Counted from the stretch's first letter, positions 21,801-34,686 are shown. The stretch is DNA of 64,000 nucleotides from Poa pratensis (GCA_947311845.1 CAMZMU010000059.1:34047777-34111776), one strand, 5' to 3'. Notes: generated from the letters alone by a model not told the origin. Numbers and translations are program-made.

Positions 21801-24800
21801 CAACCATTTCAATGAACGGGCGTGGACTGTAGTATTGTCGGCCTAGTTTTGCTCTTGGCATACCGTTGTAGAAGCAGGATGCGATAATTTGGGAATACCT
21901 ATATAATCTGTTAACTGCAACTATTGTGAAAATTCATGCCCTATGCTTCCAGTTTGTGCATGAACATAAGTAACTGGACAACTGGTAGGCAATGTATGTT
22001 TTGTTTCTTTGTCAAATTTCTCAATTCAATAGAAGCAAAGGTGCATGCATATGCAACACATGCACTATAGTGTTGATCCATTAGGCCTATTTGTAATGTT
22101 ACCAAATGAGTGGCAGAACTCATGGACTGAATTGTATGCCAACATCTTCAGCGTCTAGCTACACGCCTACACCCGCAACATTAGTGACTTGAATACCCCT
22201 GGTTAGGTATCTCCCAGTTTACTTTAAACACTCAAGATGCAATTCATTCGAGGTAAACATTAATTCACATATACATTTGCTAACATCAAGCATCAAGCTC
22301 AGTAATAAGTGAAGGCGCTGATCGTCTTCTATGGGTGTTGCATTCTCATAGGAATTATCATCAATAAGCTCAGCAAATTTTAGTTACTCTGGTGTGTGCA
22401 AAGTTCTAGCTGACTTGTCATCTTCTATGGGTGTTGCACTCTCAGTGTGTGTTTTCATATAGAAGAATAATGTTTACTCTGATGTGCTTTCATTTTGTGT
22501 AATTTCTTCACATGTAAATTGTCTTTCAGAAAGAAGAAGGTAACTGCCGAGTGGAGGAAAGCCGTCCACCCAATGCTGTGGAGATGTGAGTGGTTAGAGC
22601 TGCGCATGAAGGATCTTTTGTCTCAAGTATCAAAGTATGATAGCCAGCTTGCTCTCATAAAGCAGGAAAAAGAATTGCAGCAGGCAATAAGCAAGACTGA
22701 ATCAGGAAGAGCTGCAGAGGCCATGAAAATATTAGCATGGAGAGGAGAAGGCGGAAAAACATGAAGACACTGTGGACACTTCATTGTACCTCAAGAAGCA
22801 CCAAATATTGTCATACTTCTTTGGTTCGTTATGTATTTATTTTCTGTTTGTAGGGATAGTGTATCACTTTATCCCATGGCTGTCTATGTTTTGCGCCCGG
22901 ATACTACTGGACGTAATAACTTTATTCTTGTCTTTTGCAGATAAACGAAACAAGTTAGCTGAAACAGGTGGCCTCATAATTGACGATGATAGTCAGGGTT
23001 CAGGTATGGATGTGGTGATTATCTGCAAACTGTTTGGTGGAGTTAGTTATTTACCATCTAGCAAAATTCTACATTAAGTCGAGTTTCCATGCCACTTAAC
23101 CGAGAGAGAATGCTTGCTTATATCAGGGCACCTGCATTTGTATTGTAGTCACATGCCAGCAGTTAATTAGTCGATCCGTAGGCTAAAGCTGGAGTCTGTC
23201 ACGAGTTATGACTGTTTGAAAATTTTCAGTGCTCTGCAACCAGCAAACATCTGTGAAACTCATTTTGTTAGGTGAGTGTTCATTGAAAGAAAGCTGACAG
23301 GCCTACTGGCACCTTGTTGGACCTACTTGGTAAAAATCTTCAGGGCATCATGTTAGTGAATGCTTTCATTTCAGCAAAATAGCTGTCCTGATTGTATATA
23401 AAGTAGCCAAGTAAATAAGTTATATAACCATATCTTGGTGTGTGTTTCCTGCATCTACCTTATCCATAAATCTTTGAGTTAGTGTTAACTGTCAACATCC
23501 TATTGTCTGACGAATCAGTTAAGTGCAATACAGCCATTTAAAGATTATTACGTTTTCCATGTAGAAAATAAAAAAATCTATCCTCTGGATTTAAGTAATT
23601 TTTTCATTGCAAGTGCTATCTATTTAATTGATTTAGTCCTAATGCAGTTGGGGATGATGCTAAAGGTCTGCTTGATATTGTTGGTTTGCCTGCGGCCAAG
23701 GAATATGATATGGTTTCCAAGCAATTCATGTTACAGAAAATTCTCTTGAAAATTGGTGGTATCCAGTCTCGAGTTCATCGTCTACAAGAGCGTCTCAGCA
23801 AGGCTTGCTCCAAACATGCAAAGCAAGCATTCATGGATCATGCCGAGGAGGTCAATGTGGATGAGAAAAGGCAAAGGATACAAAAACGTTCATTCTCTCC
23901 TACGAATGATCGATATGCTAAACCACAGAAAAAGAAGAAGCTGAACATTTTGTTGGAGCGGGAGGATAGGCTAGCTCTTTCAGTAAAACCCACATTGTCT
24001 GAGAGGGCAACTGCTTGTATAAAAGAAGAACCACATGTGAATAGTGAAGAAAAAGCTGCAGAGAGGAGCCAGGCACATAAGAAAGCCATCACAGTGGACC
24101 TACTCCTAGGCGTTGAAAGTTCCTTACCTAATGGTGATTTGGGAGATTTGTGCAAAGAAGTAAGTTCCTTACTCTTTGTTCCTTAACATATATTTTTTTC
24201 TTTGTTTCGCTGCTTCGATCTTGTTCAGATGTGATGGATCTGCCTCAGTTCATTTTATTTAAGATATTGGTTATGAAATGGAAGCCAAAATATTCATAGC
24301 AGGACTTGGATTTAGAGAATTCTAATTAACGAAGTATATAATATAATATAACTATAACAAGGATGACTTGTCTACTTATGAATCCCGAAACAACTTTGAT
24401 GGTGACATAATATTTCCTTCCTGAAACACTGCTTTCACCATGACACAGTAACTGTAACTAAGTCTTGGATATGGGATTTGGGTCCTGGGACAGATGGGTA
24501 GCATGTTAAACATGAGTTCTTACAAGTACAATTCATAGGAGGATGCTTGTACATCAGATCCATCCAGAGTTTTATATTTACGGTATGTGCCATGACAGGT
24601 AGAAAACATCCCTGTTGTAAATTACAGGTTAACATGAAAAATCACAGGGCAATGTACTGAAGCAGTTCACGTGTAATTCTGGTTAGATAGCACAACCTAC
24701 AACTATGCTATATTTCTTTGGCAGCTACCAACTATGTTAATTGTCAGATAATTTCGGTCATGTCATATGCGTCGTTTTCTTTCCAATAATCATCTGATTC

Positions 24801-25703
24801 ATCTCAGTGATTGAGACCCTTTTATTTGTTTGTACCCTTTCTTCAAAAGTTAGCTCCTTGGGTAATACTTTTGTATGGGCATTTAGTTGATACTCTTGCT
24901 CTTTCTTTTCACAGAATGCTGATGATATCCTCATAGACAACCGAGGAGCTGAGGAACGGTACCAGCCATTTGAGGGCGTCAAACATTCACTAGAGAAGCC
25001 ACCAGTGCTAACTGAGGACGTTGCTAAAACTGCTCCATCGAAAGCTGGGAGTACCTCTGAACCATCCGAAGCTGAGAAAATATCTGTTCCACCGATTAAG
25101 CAAGAACAAATTCCTGCAAAACTGCCAGCTTTGATGCTCGTCTACACTGGAAAGAAATGGAGAAGGCAACCCAGGCCGGAAGATACGGGATCCACAGCTG
25201 CATCCAAGAACCACAGCAAAGTGGCCTCCGAAACGCCCGCTGCAAAACAGAAAGCTCAGACCACACCCGAAGCTGAGAACGAGAACGCTGGCTCAAAGAA
25301 GCAGAAGACCATGGACACTCGGTCTTCTTCGAGGAAGTTGAACTCTGGGAGCTCACCCTCAGCTGCAAAGATGCCGAAAACCGCGAACCTGTCCTCAGCT
25401 GTGAAGACGCCGAAAACCGGGAACTCGTCGTCAGCCGCGAAGACTCCCAAAACCGGAAACATATCCTCGGATGGAAATAAGCGGGCAGGTGGAAACTTGT
25501 CCGCAGCAGCAAAGAAGCCAAGAACGGGAAACTCACCCCTAGGCGGAAAGAAGCAGGCAGCCGGAAACTCATCCGCAGTACCTGCGGCGAGGAAGGAGAT
25601 GGGTGGAAACATCCCCCCCACCAATATGAGGATCGAGAAGGCCATCTTGGTGGAGGTGAACAGCAGGAGGAGTCAGAGGGCCCGGAAGCCCAAGCTTTAC
25701 TGA
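18846..25703 (+). CDS. Uncharacterised plant nuclear-type protein, six exons, with a frame break in exon 3
   Basis: Exons 18846-18983, 19976-20199, 22530-22823, 22941-23003, 23648-24159 and 24915-25703 (TGA). The start MEENGAAEAPRMKELHLLEE is acidic. Exon 3 carries a Trp-rich segment (EWRKAVHPMLWRCEWLELRM) followed by a coiled-coil-like stretch. Exon 5 has another helical region and a basic patch (PQKKKKLNI). Exon 6 ends in Ala/Ser/Lys repeats and RRSQRARKPKLY, suggesting nuclear and perhaps chromatin association. The domain set resembles a plant-specific family without known function. Exon 3 is two bases short: the phase into exon 4 fits only if one base near 22738 and one in the A-run near 22758 are restored, giving about 673 aa. 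Intron 2 holds a TRIM. Confidence 0.75.
20596..20876 (-). repeat. TRIM 3' LTR (minus-strand orientation)
   Basis: Starts tgtaacaccccgg and ends ggatctcaca on the plus strand. It is nearly identical to 21047-21328. Confidence 0.94.
21047..21328 (-). repeat. TRIM 5' LTR (minus-strand orientation)
   Basis: Partner of 20596-20876. It differs by an extra g in cccggtcggtc and by cacgtttaacc instead of cacgcttaacc. Confidence 0.94.
25320..25590 (+). repeat. Coding minisatellite in the last exon of the unknown nuclear gene
   Basis: Degenerate ~36-bp units encode about 12-residue repeats of the type KTPKTGNSSSAA. About six units are visible (KMPKTAN, KTPKTGN twice, NKRAGGN, KKPRTGN, KKQAAGN). The frame is kept throughout, so copy-number change would alter tail length without breaking the protein. 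Confidence 0.85.
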
Positions 25704-25945
25704 AGCAGACCGGACTATTCGGATCCTGGCTAGTGTAATGTAATTAAAGAAATGTGTCTTGTCTATTGATCTATCCCTTCTGTCCCGCTGAAGCTGTGAG
25801 CTATATGGCTGCCTGTGAAGTGATTTAGTGTAGATATCCCTAGCCCTCTTAGTTTGGGTCACCCGACTGAACATATGGTACTATGATCTTGTGATGCAAA
25901 TATGATATGCATCTGGGGTCTATCTGCTGCATTGGTTGTTTGTTG

Positions 25946-26850
25946 TATATCTTTTTCTTCTTGCTCTTGAAATGGGCAATGTTTCTGTCTTCTTAACCTT
26001 TGTCTTCCTCTGTTGTAACTTCGTTTGGCACTTGAGCTTTTTCGATATCAACGATGGGAGGTGCACGCTGTGATTCTTTGCTTTGTCACTGTACAACCAA
26101 TATCTCGTCACGCATTATATACCTGCCTACCTGCTTATTGATGATTTAGCTTACCATCCAACAATTAACTGCTTATCATCTGTTCGTAAGGTAAACCCTT
26201 GTTTTTTTTTCTTTATCTGTTTGCAGTCTTAGCTTATTTATTCATACTGAGTACTCCGTTCTGCTGTAGGCCCGAACATTCAAAGTCTGGCAGCAGTGTC
26301 AGCAGCAAGCTTTGATCTTTGAATGTGCCTCGCATGTATGTATGCATAGGGAGGACCATTGATAGAGATTGGGAATCTGGGAAGGAGGAATACCCGATCC
26401 TGTTAAACGACAAGGCCTGCCCAAGGGATGCCGGGCGAGTTCAGAGCAGCTGAATAGCTTTCCCACACTTAGAGGTCGGGCAGGTTTAGTCATTCAGAGC
26501 AGTGCTTTCTTCCTCCTTGTTCTTTCCTCTCGGTTTTCTACTACTGGTGAGGCGTGCAGCTGATGGCCATGGGCAGGCAACATGCCAACATGGCGTCGCA
26601 AATACTTCTGGATGAGATGATGCAGAAGATTAGGCGCGCCTCGTGGCCATGGCGGAAAGGTTGGCCCACTCTTTCATACTCTTCCCCTCTCACATGTCCC
26701 GTTTCATCCCTGGATGAGATCTCTATCCCTATCTCGGCAGACAAAATGTGGCCAGCCTTGAAAGAACAAAAGCCTTTAGCCAAGTTTTGGGAAGGATTGT
26801 GTCTTCACGTATCAGTGTCGTTAAAGCTTCATTATGATATGACGGTTCTG
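25946..26850. repeat. ~0.9-kb dispersed duplicate, copy 2
   Basis: Matches 16370-17222 from tatctttttcttcttgctct to aaagcttcattat. It then breaks off into a T-run at about 26851, where retroposon-like sequence starts. The two copies bracket the unknown nuclear gene. Confidence 0.75.
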
Positions 26851-28145
26851 TTTTTTTTTAACGGGAAAGGCCTGAAGGCCGTAGAACTGCATTAGACAAA
26901 CGGTGAGTACATGATTACAGCTAGGACACCCAGGAAAATAAAAAAATTACAACACAGTCCTTCGCTTTTGCAAACGGGACCCTGAAAACATACACGGAAA
27001 AGTGATCAGGTCCAAACTCTTCACCGCCAAAGCCAAGAGACCTCGAGGTCGTGGCACGAGCGCCGCCGCCGGGGACAGAGCCACTTGGGGGGGCGACACC
27101 CATGATGTTCCCAGGACCGAGATCAGAGTAAATCCTCGAGCAAAAGGAGGAAGAAGATGCTCGGGCTCTCTCTGCAACCGAGCGCGGAGGGCCTCCCATG
27201 GCCGAAGATAATAGCAGCAGCAGCTTGCCGTAGTTTGGATGCTCCGCAAGTCGACATCGCAGTCACCGGGCGGCGCGCGAGCGCACATACACCCTCATCC
27301 CGCACAAACACTGCATCAGCAGGTACCGACGCCGATCTCTCACATCCGTTCCCTCCCGCACCTTGCGAGCTCGGAAGAAGCAGCGACCGCATCACAGGTG
27401 CCATACAGATACCAGCAGCCAGCATCAAGGCCGTGAGAGCCCTCCTCCCCTCGCCACCGAGGCCGGTCGGAGAAGAACGCACATCGCCAACCGCCAGAAG
27501 CCCTTGGGGTAGACTTGTATAGGATCTGCTTCTTAGGTGCAATCATAGGATCATGTCACAAAAATCATATTTTCAAATTATTAAAAAAATCTGAAGAAAT
27601 TACACAACATACCTGTGGGCTGTTTCTACAACACCAAAAAAAATTCAGCTCAAAATTCGATCTACAGTTAGAGAGACAAAAAGGCTAAATTATACTGTGA
27701 ATAATGTCAGCTTTGAGTGAATAGTGTTTCTCACTATTCACACCAAATTTTCTCTTTTTTGCCTCTATAAGTATAGGTCGAATTTGAACCAGCAAATTTT
27801 TGGTGTTACGTATATAACATAGACGTGTGTTGTCATTTTTTTTGAAATATTTGAGCATGTTTTGTCCATTCAAAAAAATTGATCTCATATATCCTATCTA
27901 AAGCTAGATCCTACCCAAGTTGCCCCAGGAGCCCTTACCAGAGCAACAAGATGCCGAAGCAGACATGCCCTTCCACTCCCTCCCTCGCCACCAAGGCCAG
28001 GCGGAGAAAGCTTCCACACGAATCTGCTCAGCACCACGAAGCCATGGCCAGGAGCTGCAACCTTATTGAAGGGAACGGTGACCTTCTTCTCCAATCGAAG
28101 CTCCAACCAGAGGAGCCACAAAGGCAGGAAGAAGAACCCTAAGCA
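26851..28145 (-). mobile_element. Poly(T)-headed, GC-rich retroposon-like region (minus orientation)
   Basis: Begins with a T-run then aacgggaaaggcctgaaggc, the usual look of a minus-strand poly(A) retroposon in grasses. It continues as GC-rich DNA with short open frames on both strands, none recognisable. It is interrupted by the AT-rich TIR element at 27513-27920. The right boundary is approximate. Confidence 0.4.
27513..27920. mobile_element. Second copy of the acttgtataggat TIR element
   Basis: About 408 bp, AT-rich, left end acttgtataggatct, right end agatcctacccaagt. The interior matches 6851-7147 but has about 110 bp extra (with ctgtgggctgtttctacaac). The shorter copy is therefore internally deleted. 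Confidence 0.6.
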
Positions 28146-29310
28146 CCAGATCTGGTCGCCATGACCCGGTTGAAAGGATAGAGACGGTAACCTAGAGGGG
28201 GGGTGAATAGGTTTCTACAAATTTTACTTTTCTTTTCACAAGTTTTAGGCTATGCGGATAAATAAAGTGTGCCTAACAACTAAGTGAAACAACCGATATG
28301 ATGCAATACAATACTTCAAGCACGAAGGCTATCACAAATATAACAACAATAGTGAAAGAGCTCGGATAGAAATAACTGAGGTACGTGGAGACGAAGATGT
28401 AAGCCGTGTTCCTTCTCTTGGGAGAGAAGTACGTCACGTTGGAGAGGTGCGGGATACCACGAAGGGCACTCGTACGCCACGAAGGCTCACCTTCTTCTCC
28501 TTGATCCTCTTCCATGAAGAAAGAGCTCAATCCACTATTGGTAGGCCTTGAGGCGGCCTCCGAACCTTTACAAACTTTCCCGAAGCACAATCAACAACCC
28601 GGAAGCTTCCGGGCGACCCTAGCCGCCTAGGGTTTCCCAACAAACCCAAGAGTAACAAGTAACTTGATGAAATCAAGGAGGAATCACTTTTGGCTCGATG
28701 GAATCGTAGATCTAGACCTCCTCTTGGTTTTCCCCAAAGGTATTTGAGTTTAGGTGGAGGGCTAGAGAGATCTTGAACCTTTTGTGGTCAACCACAATGG
28801 AGAAGAGAGAGCTTTGCCTTTTTCGTGTTTGGAGCTGGTTGACTTACCTCTTAGAGAAGAATAGGTGGGCTTATATACTAGCCCCTTAAAAACTGACCGT
28901 TACACATGAATCGTACAACCCGGTATAGATTCCGGAATTTTCTGGGACTGGTATCGGATCACCCGGAAATCATTCCGTGTCTGGTACCGGGCAGATTCTG
29001 GGCTTAGCCAGAGGCTACTGGACTCGCCCGAAATCACCCGGCTCGTACCCGTAATTCATTCCGGATTATTCTGGTTCCAGATCCGGAATATTCCGGGTTC
29101 TGTACCAGATGGACATTTCCTGCAAAATGATCAATATTCCAAGAAGGTCGTATATCTTTCTCTCTTATTTTTGTGTAAGGAAGGGAGGTGTATTGGGATA
29201 GGATGTGTGACATGAGTTTGAAGAGTTCACCCCAAGGAGAACACCAAGGTACCCTCTTAATAGTGTGGTGATCCTATTGACTCAAACAAGTAAATAGTGG
29301 ACATTCCGCA
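28146..29310. other. Unassigned repeat-like DNA inserted in or next to the LINE
   Basis: No gene is recognised. It starts with ggtaacctagagggggggtg and contains a CCGGAAT-rich stretch at 28920-29110. It joins the LINE reverse transcriptase reading frame abruptly after residues AYDKILRNV. It probably belongs to another transposable element. Confidence 0.35.
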
Positions 29311-31278
29311 GTATCTTATCATACGCCTTCTCCAAGTAAATGAACACCATATGAAGGTCCTTCTTTTGCTCCCTGTATCTCTCCATAAGTTGTCGTACCA
29401 AGAAGATGGCTTCCATGGTAGACCTCCCAGGCATGAAACCAAATTGATTTTTGGTCACGCTTGTCAATCTTCTTAAGCGGTGCTCAATGACTCTCTCCCA
29501 TAGCTTCATTGTATGGCTCATCAGCTTGATTCCACGGTAATTAGTACAACTTTGGACATCCCCCTTGTTCTTGAAGATTGGCACTAATATACTCCGCCTC
29601 CATTCTTTAGGCATCTTGTTTGACCGAAAAATGAGGTTGAAAAGCTTAGTTAGCCAAACTATTGCTATGTCTCCAAGGCCTCTCCACACCTCAATGGGGA
29701 TACCATCATGGCCCATTGCCTTGCCTCCTTTCATCCTCTTCAAAGCATCCTTAACCTTAGCCTCCTGGATACGCCGCACAAAGCGTCGGCTGGTATCATC
29801 CGAGGAGTCGTCTAGCTCAATGTTAGAGCTCTCATTCTCTCCATTGAATAGGTTGTCAAAGTACTCTCGCCAACAACGCTTGATCTCTTCGTCTTTCACG
29901 AGGAGTTGATCCGCTCCATTCTTTATGCATTTGACTTGGTTGACATCCCTCGTCTTCCTCTCCCTGATCTTGGTCATCTTATAGGTGTCCCTTTCGCCTT
30001 CCTTCGTGCTTAGACGCTGGTAGAGGTCCTCATACGCCCGACCCCTCACCTCGCTCACCGCTCGCTTTGCGGCCTTTTTTGCCCCTTGTACTTCTCCATG
30101 TTGGATGCGCTCCTATCCATATATAAGCGTCTGAAATAGTCCTTCTTCTCCTTAATAGCCGTTTGGACCTCAATGTTCCACCACTAGGTATCCTTAGCAT
30201 AGCTTCTACTTCCCCTAGTCACTACAAACTCCTCTGAAGCCATCTTCCGAATGCAACAGTCGCCATCCTCATCCACATACTGTTTGCATCATCTCCTTCC
30301 TCCCAAGGGCCCTCCTTAATAACCCTCTCCTTAAAATCTTGAGCTGTCTCTCCCTTAAGCTTCCACCACTTTGTTCTAGCGACTTTGGTGCGCTTATCCC
30401 GCTGGACACGAATCCGAAAGCGGAAATCAGCCACCACCAGCTTATGTTGAGGGACAACACTCTCTCCAGGTATCGCCTTATAATCGAGGCAAGCACGTCT
30501 GTCTTCTCTTCTAGAGAGGACAAAATCAATCTGGCTAGAGTGTTGACCACTACTGAAAGTCACTAGGTGGGATTCTCTCTTTCTAAAGAGGGTGTTAGCT
30601 ATGACCATGTCGTAGGCTAAAGCGAAGCTTAAGACATCCTCCCCTTCTTGGTTCTTGATGCCATAGCCAAAGCCCCCATGCACCCCTTTAAAACCTGTGT
30701 TAGATGTACCCACTTGGCCATTGAGGTCTCCTCCTATGAAGAGCTTCTCTCCAGTAGGTACTCCCCTAACCAAGTCCTCCAGGCCTTCCCAGAACTCCCT
30801 CTTGGTGCTCTCGGCGTGGCCTACTTGTGGGGCATACGCGCTAATAATATTGAGAACTAAGTGCCCAACAACCAGCTTGACTAGGATAATTCGGTCTCCT
30901 TGCCTCTTGATGTCCACTACTGCATCCTTGAGACTCTTGTTGATCAAGGTGCCTACTCCATTTTTATTTGAGGTTGTCCTCGTGTACCACAGCTTAAAGC
31001 CGATATCCTCCACCTTCTTCGCCTTCTGTCCCTTCCATTTGGTCTCTTGGACGCATAGGACATCAACACGCCTCCTCAACGCCGTATCAACTAACTCCCG
31101 TAACTTACCCGTCAGGGACCCTACGTTCCAGCTACCTAAGCGGATCCTCCTAGGCTCATCTAACTTCCTTACCCTCTGCAGTCGTCGAGTCAAATGCGAA
31201 GACCCTTACTCATTTTCACTACACCCGGGCGTCGATGTAGCGCGCCACTAAGGATGCGACGACCCAATCCTTGCTCAC
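29311..31278 (-). pseudogene. LINE retrotransposon: endonuclease domain and N-terminal half of reverse transcriptase
   Basis: The minus strand encodes an AP-type endonuclease (about 31193-30222) with LGSWNVGSLTG, VQETKW, ISAYAPQ, GGDLNGQVG and SQIDFVLSR in the usual order. After a frame break the RT N-terminal half follows (about 30058-29311) with GFMPGRST and [12 protein letters not shown]. The residue before LEKAYD is Tyr where the catalytic Asp of RT motif A is expected, and the frame stops right after it. The thumb and C-terminal parts are absent. The upstream LINE sequence continues at 34692-34945 beyond an LTR-type insertion. It is a dead copy. Confidence 0.85.
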
Positions 31279-34200
31279 TGTGGCGCCCCGACCCGACTGC
31301 TATACCGTGATGCTGTGTGTCACCGGTTAAGCGATACAACCGGCGGTTACGGGTTTACCAATCCCTGGCCAAAACCTTTGGCAGGCGTTGCTCGGAATGG
31401 ATCATCGGCAACGCAACACCCCGATTGATGCCTTAACACAGGCACAATTATCAAAGCATAATAGAGAGATCAAGACTTGTGGAACAAGTGGCACATCACA
31501 GACTCTACGACACAAATCATTATAGTTCAACTCTTATAATAGAGAAAGATAGCAAAATTACAACCAGAGGTCACAGACCCAACAGTACAACATGCGGAAG
31601 CGAATTAAGTTGTTCTAAACAACAAGATCCAAATTATGGCCTAAGAGGCTACAAATAAACATTCAAGCGCCAGCTGTTCTGGGATGTCCCAAGCTGCCAC
31701 CTGGGAACCCCAGACTACTCGTCGACGTCCACAAAGAACCCACCTTCGAGGTCGGTGAAGTCCTCCTCTGAAACAAAACAAACGACTTCGACGAACTCGC
31801 AAGATTAAATATAGAGCTTTAGCTCGATGAGGCTTTCAAAGTTTTATGGTTGTTTTGCATAAAGCTGATTTTATTTATGAAAACATAACTCCATGGCATC
31901 GACTATCAGAGTATTTTTAAAAGGGGGTAAGAAGTAACTCTTTTCTCTTGATCACCTTTCTCATCATCAACCACCATCAACCACGGTACCTGTTCTACAA
32001 AGGCACCTTCCCGAATCACCCTCGAGGAAGTCAACCTTGCATTCTTGAGTAGTACCTTTAGTACTTAGTTTTAATCATTCCGTTCAAGTTATTCTATGAT
32101 CTTATCGTCCTTTCCCAAGTCGTCCGTAACCGTGGACACGGTTTTTCGAAAAGATTTAACCCTGCAGGGGTGTACAATGTTTGCCACACGTACCGTCCGG
32201 CCCATTGCCTGTACAATTAGCTCTCTTCCATGGAAAGCCGGCTGGGTGGGAGCGGTGACAACTTCTCCCTTGCTCGAGACTCTCTAGGATCATCAGTGGC
32301 GATAGTACAGGTTTAGTGCCTCCAACACCCTGCCCCACGGCCACTTATTTCCCTAACACCACAATCCTCATCCCATTCTCAATCACCATCATCACGCACG
32401 CGCAAATGGAAGTTCGAACTAGAGGACCCTGGCTAGCCCCTCACAAGTTATTTAGTTGAATAAGGGTTCCTGCAATTGCATAGGCCTCACGCATGGTTGC
32501 ACGCTCAGTCTTGGTTCAAGAGGTAAAGAACTCGCACCTAGGCGGCGTGAACGAGACAAAGCACCACAACCACAGTGGCCTCTCATCCCCACCTTTTAGC
32601 ATTTTATCACTTGTCACCACAGTTTCTCCACCATCATCCGGACATTTAAGCACCTGTTCCCAACATGATACATCCATCGGACGAATAACTTTTAACTAAG
32701 CATGTCTAAGGATCAACATTGCATAGTTAAGTATCTCAGGCCAACAATACAAACCTATGGATAATAGGAGGGAAATAGGTAATGGCATCGGAAACTTAAT
32801 GCAACTATAGGATACTCTAATCCAATAAAATTGACATTTGGAACCGCATGCAATATTATAGTGGAGAAAATATTTACGGAAACATAGGATAAGATATGCT
32901 CAGAGGGGGAATTACGCTTGCCTTGTTGATACGGCTGGTAATAGGGATCGTCACGACACGGTGGTGACACTTCGGCTCCTTGGTATACCGATGCACAAAC
33001 AACACCGGAGAGGAACAATCAAAACCACAGATAACACCGGTGCAATGCGCAAACACATGATGACATGTCTCTTTAAGGTACTGAATTTATTTGATCTATC
33101 TAGCAATTTAAATGGGGTGCGAGAAATAAATACTTGAACCGGATGGGAGAACACCCCATATTTAACTTAATGATTTTAATATTACTAGAAGTACAGTAGT
33201 TCAATTGTGATCAAATATGCATGATATTTACTTTAAAGGTTTATTCACAATTTTCTGGTTATTTTGGTATATTACACGCATTTTTCTGATACACCGATAA
33301 AAAGTTATTATTTTTATAAATTTCCTTTTTGATATGACATTTTGATGATTTATTTTAAACAACAATATATAAACTTATACAAATTAGAGATAGAGGGGTG
33401 AAAAGAAAATAGAAATTCCAAAACAGTATGGCAATCCGGATGTCAGTCCGGAAATTTCTGGGTTTTTCACCGGGAGGAAATAATCCGGAAATATTTCCGG
33501 TTCAATTCCGGATGAAGACCGGGCTAAAACGGTTCAGTCCAGTAGCATTTTCTCATTCCGGAACAGAATCCGAAAAAATCCGGGTTTTTCGCCGGATACT
33601 TCAATTCGACGGAGAGGAGCTACGGCGACGCACGGCGGCGTGTGGTGCGACGGCAACCCAGAGGGCTAGGAGGAGAGGGGAGGGGTGCTAGGGCTCGGGA
33701 AGCTCACCACGAGCACAGCGGTGCAGACAGCGAGGCAGAAGGGGGACGGGGGCTGCGGGAATCGACCGGCGAGGCTGCGTGCGGTGGTCGGAGAAGATGA
33801 TGACGGCGGCGGCGATTCGTGACGCCCCGGCTCGATTGCTTCGGCATGGGGGAGCAGCACGGCGAGGCGGACCCGTCGGTGGTCTTCAATCTGGATGGGG
33901 AGCTCTACATCGGCGGCGTGCTCACGGCCATGGCGGCGGCAGTGCGGGAGAAGAGAGAGAGAGAGAGCGAGCTAGGGCACGGCAGCTCGGCTTTGTCACT
34001 GGGCGGTGCGGCGCGACGACTCGGCGGTCTTATCTCCTCGCAGTGGGGCAGGGAAGGGGCCCCGGCGCGTCGAGACGGCGACGAACTGGTGCGGCGCAAG
34101 CACGGCTCGTGCGGCGTCGGTCGCTACAGAACGAAGAAGAAAGGAAATTTTGCGAAAACCCCCTCGTAAACTTCTTACCATCACGGATAGGTCCTTTCCT

Positions 34201-34686
34201 CTTTTATTAATAAAACCAGTAGCATTTCCTTGATTTTATGGAGGCACTTACACTTTTTAGAAAAATCTGAGAAAATTTGGGTAGCCTCCCAACAGCATGT
34301 AAAGGCACCACAAAAATTGGCGTTGCAAAATAAAATAGTTTGGACAACATTTGTTCATAGGGTTCATTTATGGCATTTTGCTAAATTTCAAAATGTTGCT
34401 CCTTTAAGATTTTGGAGCAAGTGCAAAATATTATTTTGGAACTCTTGAAACTTACTTGACAAATATACGATGTCAAAGTGTTTTGTTCTGCAATTTTGAG
34501 TGCCTTCATTGTGTTGAAGGTTGTTAGAGCAATTTGGCATTTTGTTTTAGCAACTCAACATCATTTCGATACAACTGTTGTGTTAACTCAAAAGAGACAT
34601 GATTATGCATGGATGCCATGATGCAATTAACTCAGAAGTGGAAAAATTACACAGGTTTTCAGGTTCTCAAACTTCGGGCTGTTACA
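31279..34686. mobile_element. 3.4-kb LTR-type insertion in the LINE (solo LTR or large non-coding derivative)
   Basis: Begins TGTGGCGCCCC and ends GGCTGTTACA, so TG...CA termini. It is flanked by the 5-bp duplication ctcac (31274-31278 and 34687-34691). No gag or pol motifs were seen. It includes CCGGAA-rich DNA (33428-33600), a GC-rich part (33600-34150) and a (GA)n run near 33950-33972. Without two matching internal LTRs it is best taken as a very long solo LTR or a LARD-like element; orientation is unclear. Confidence 0.6.
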
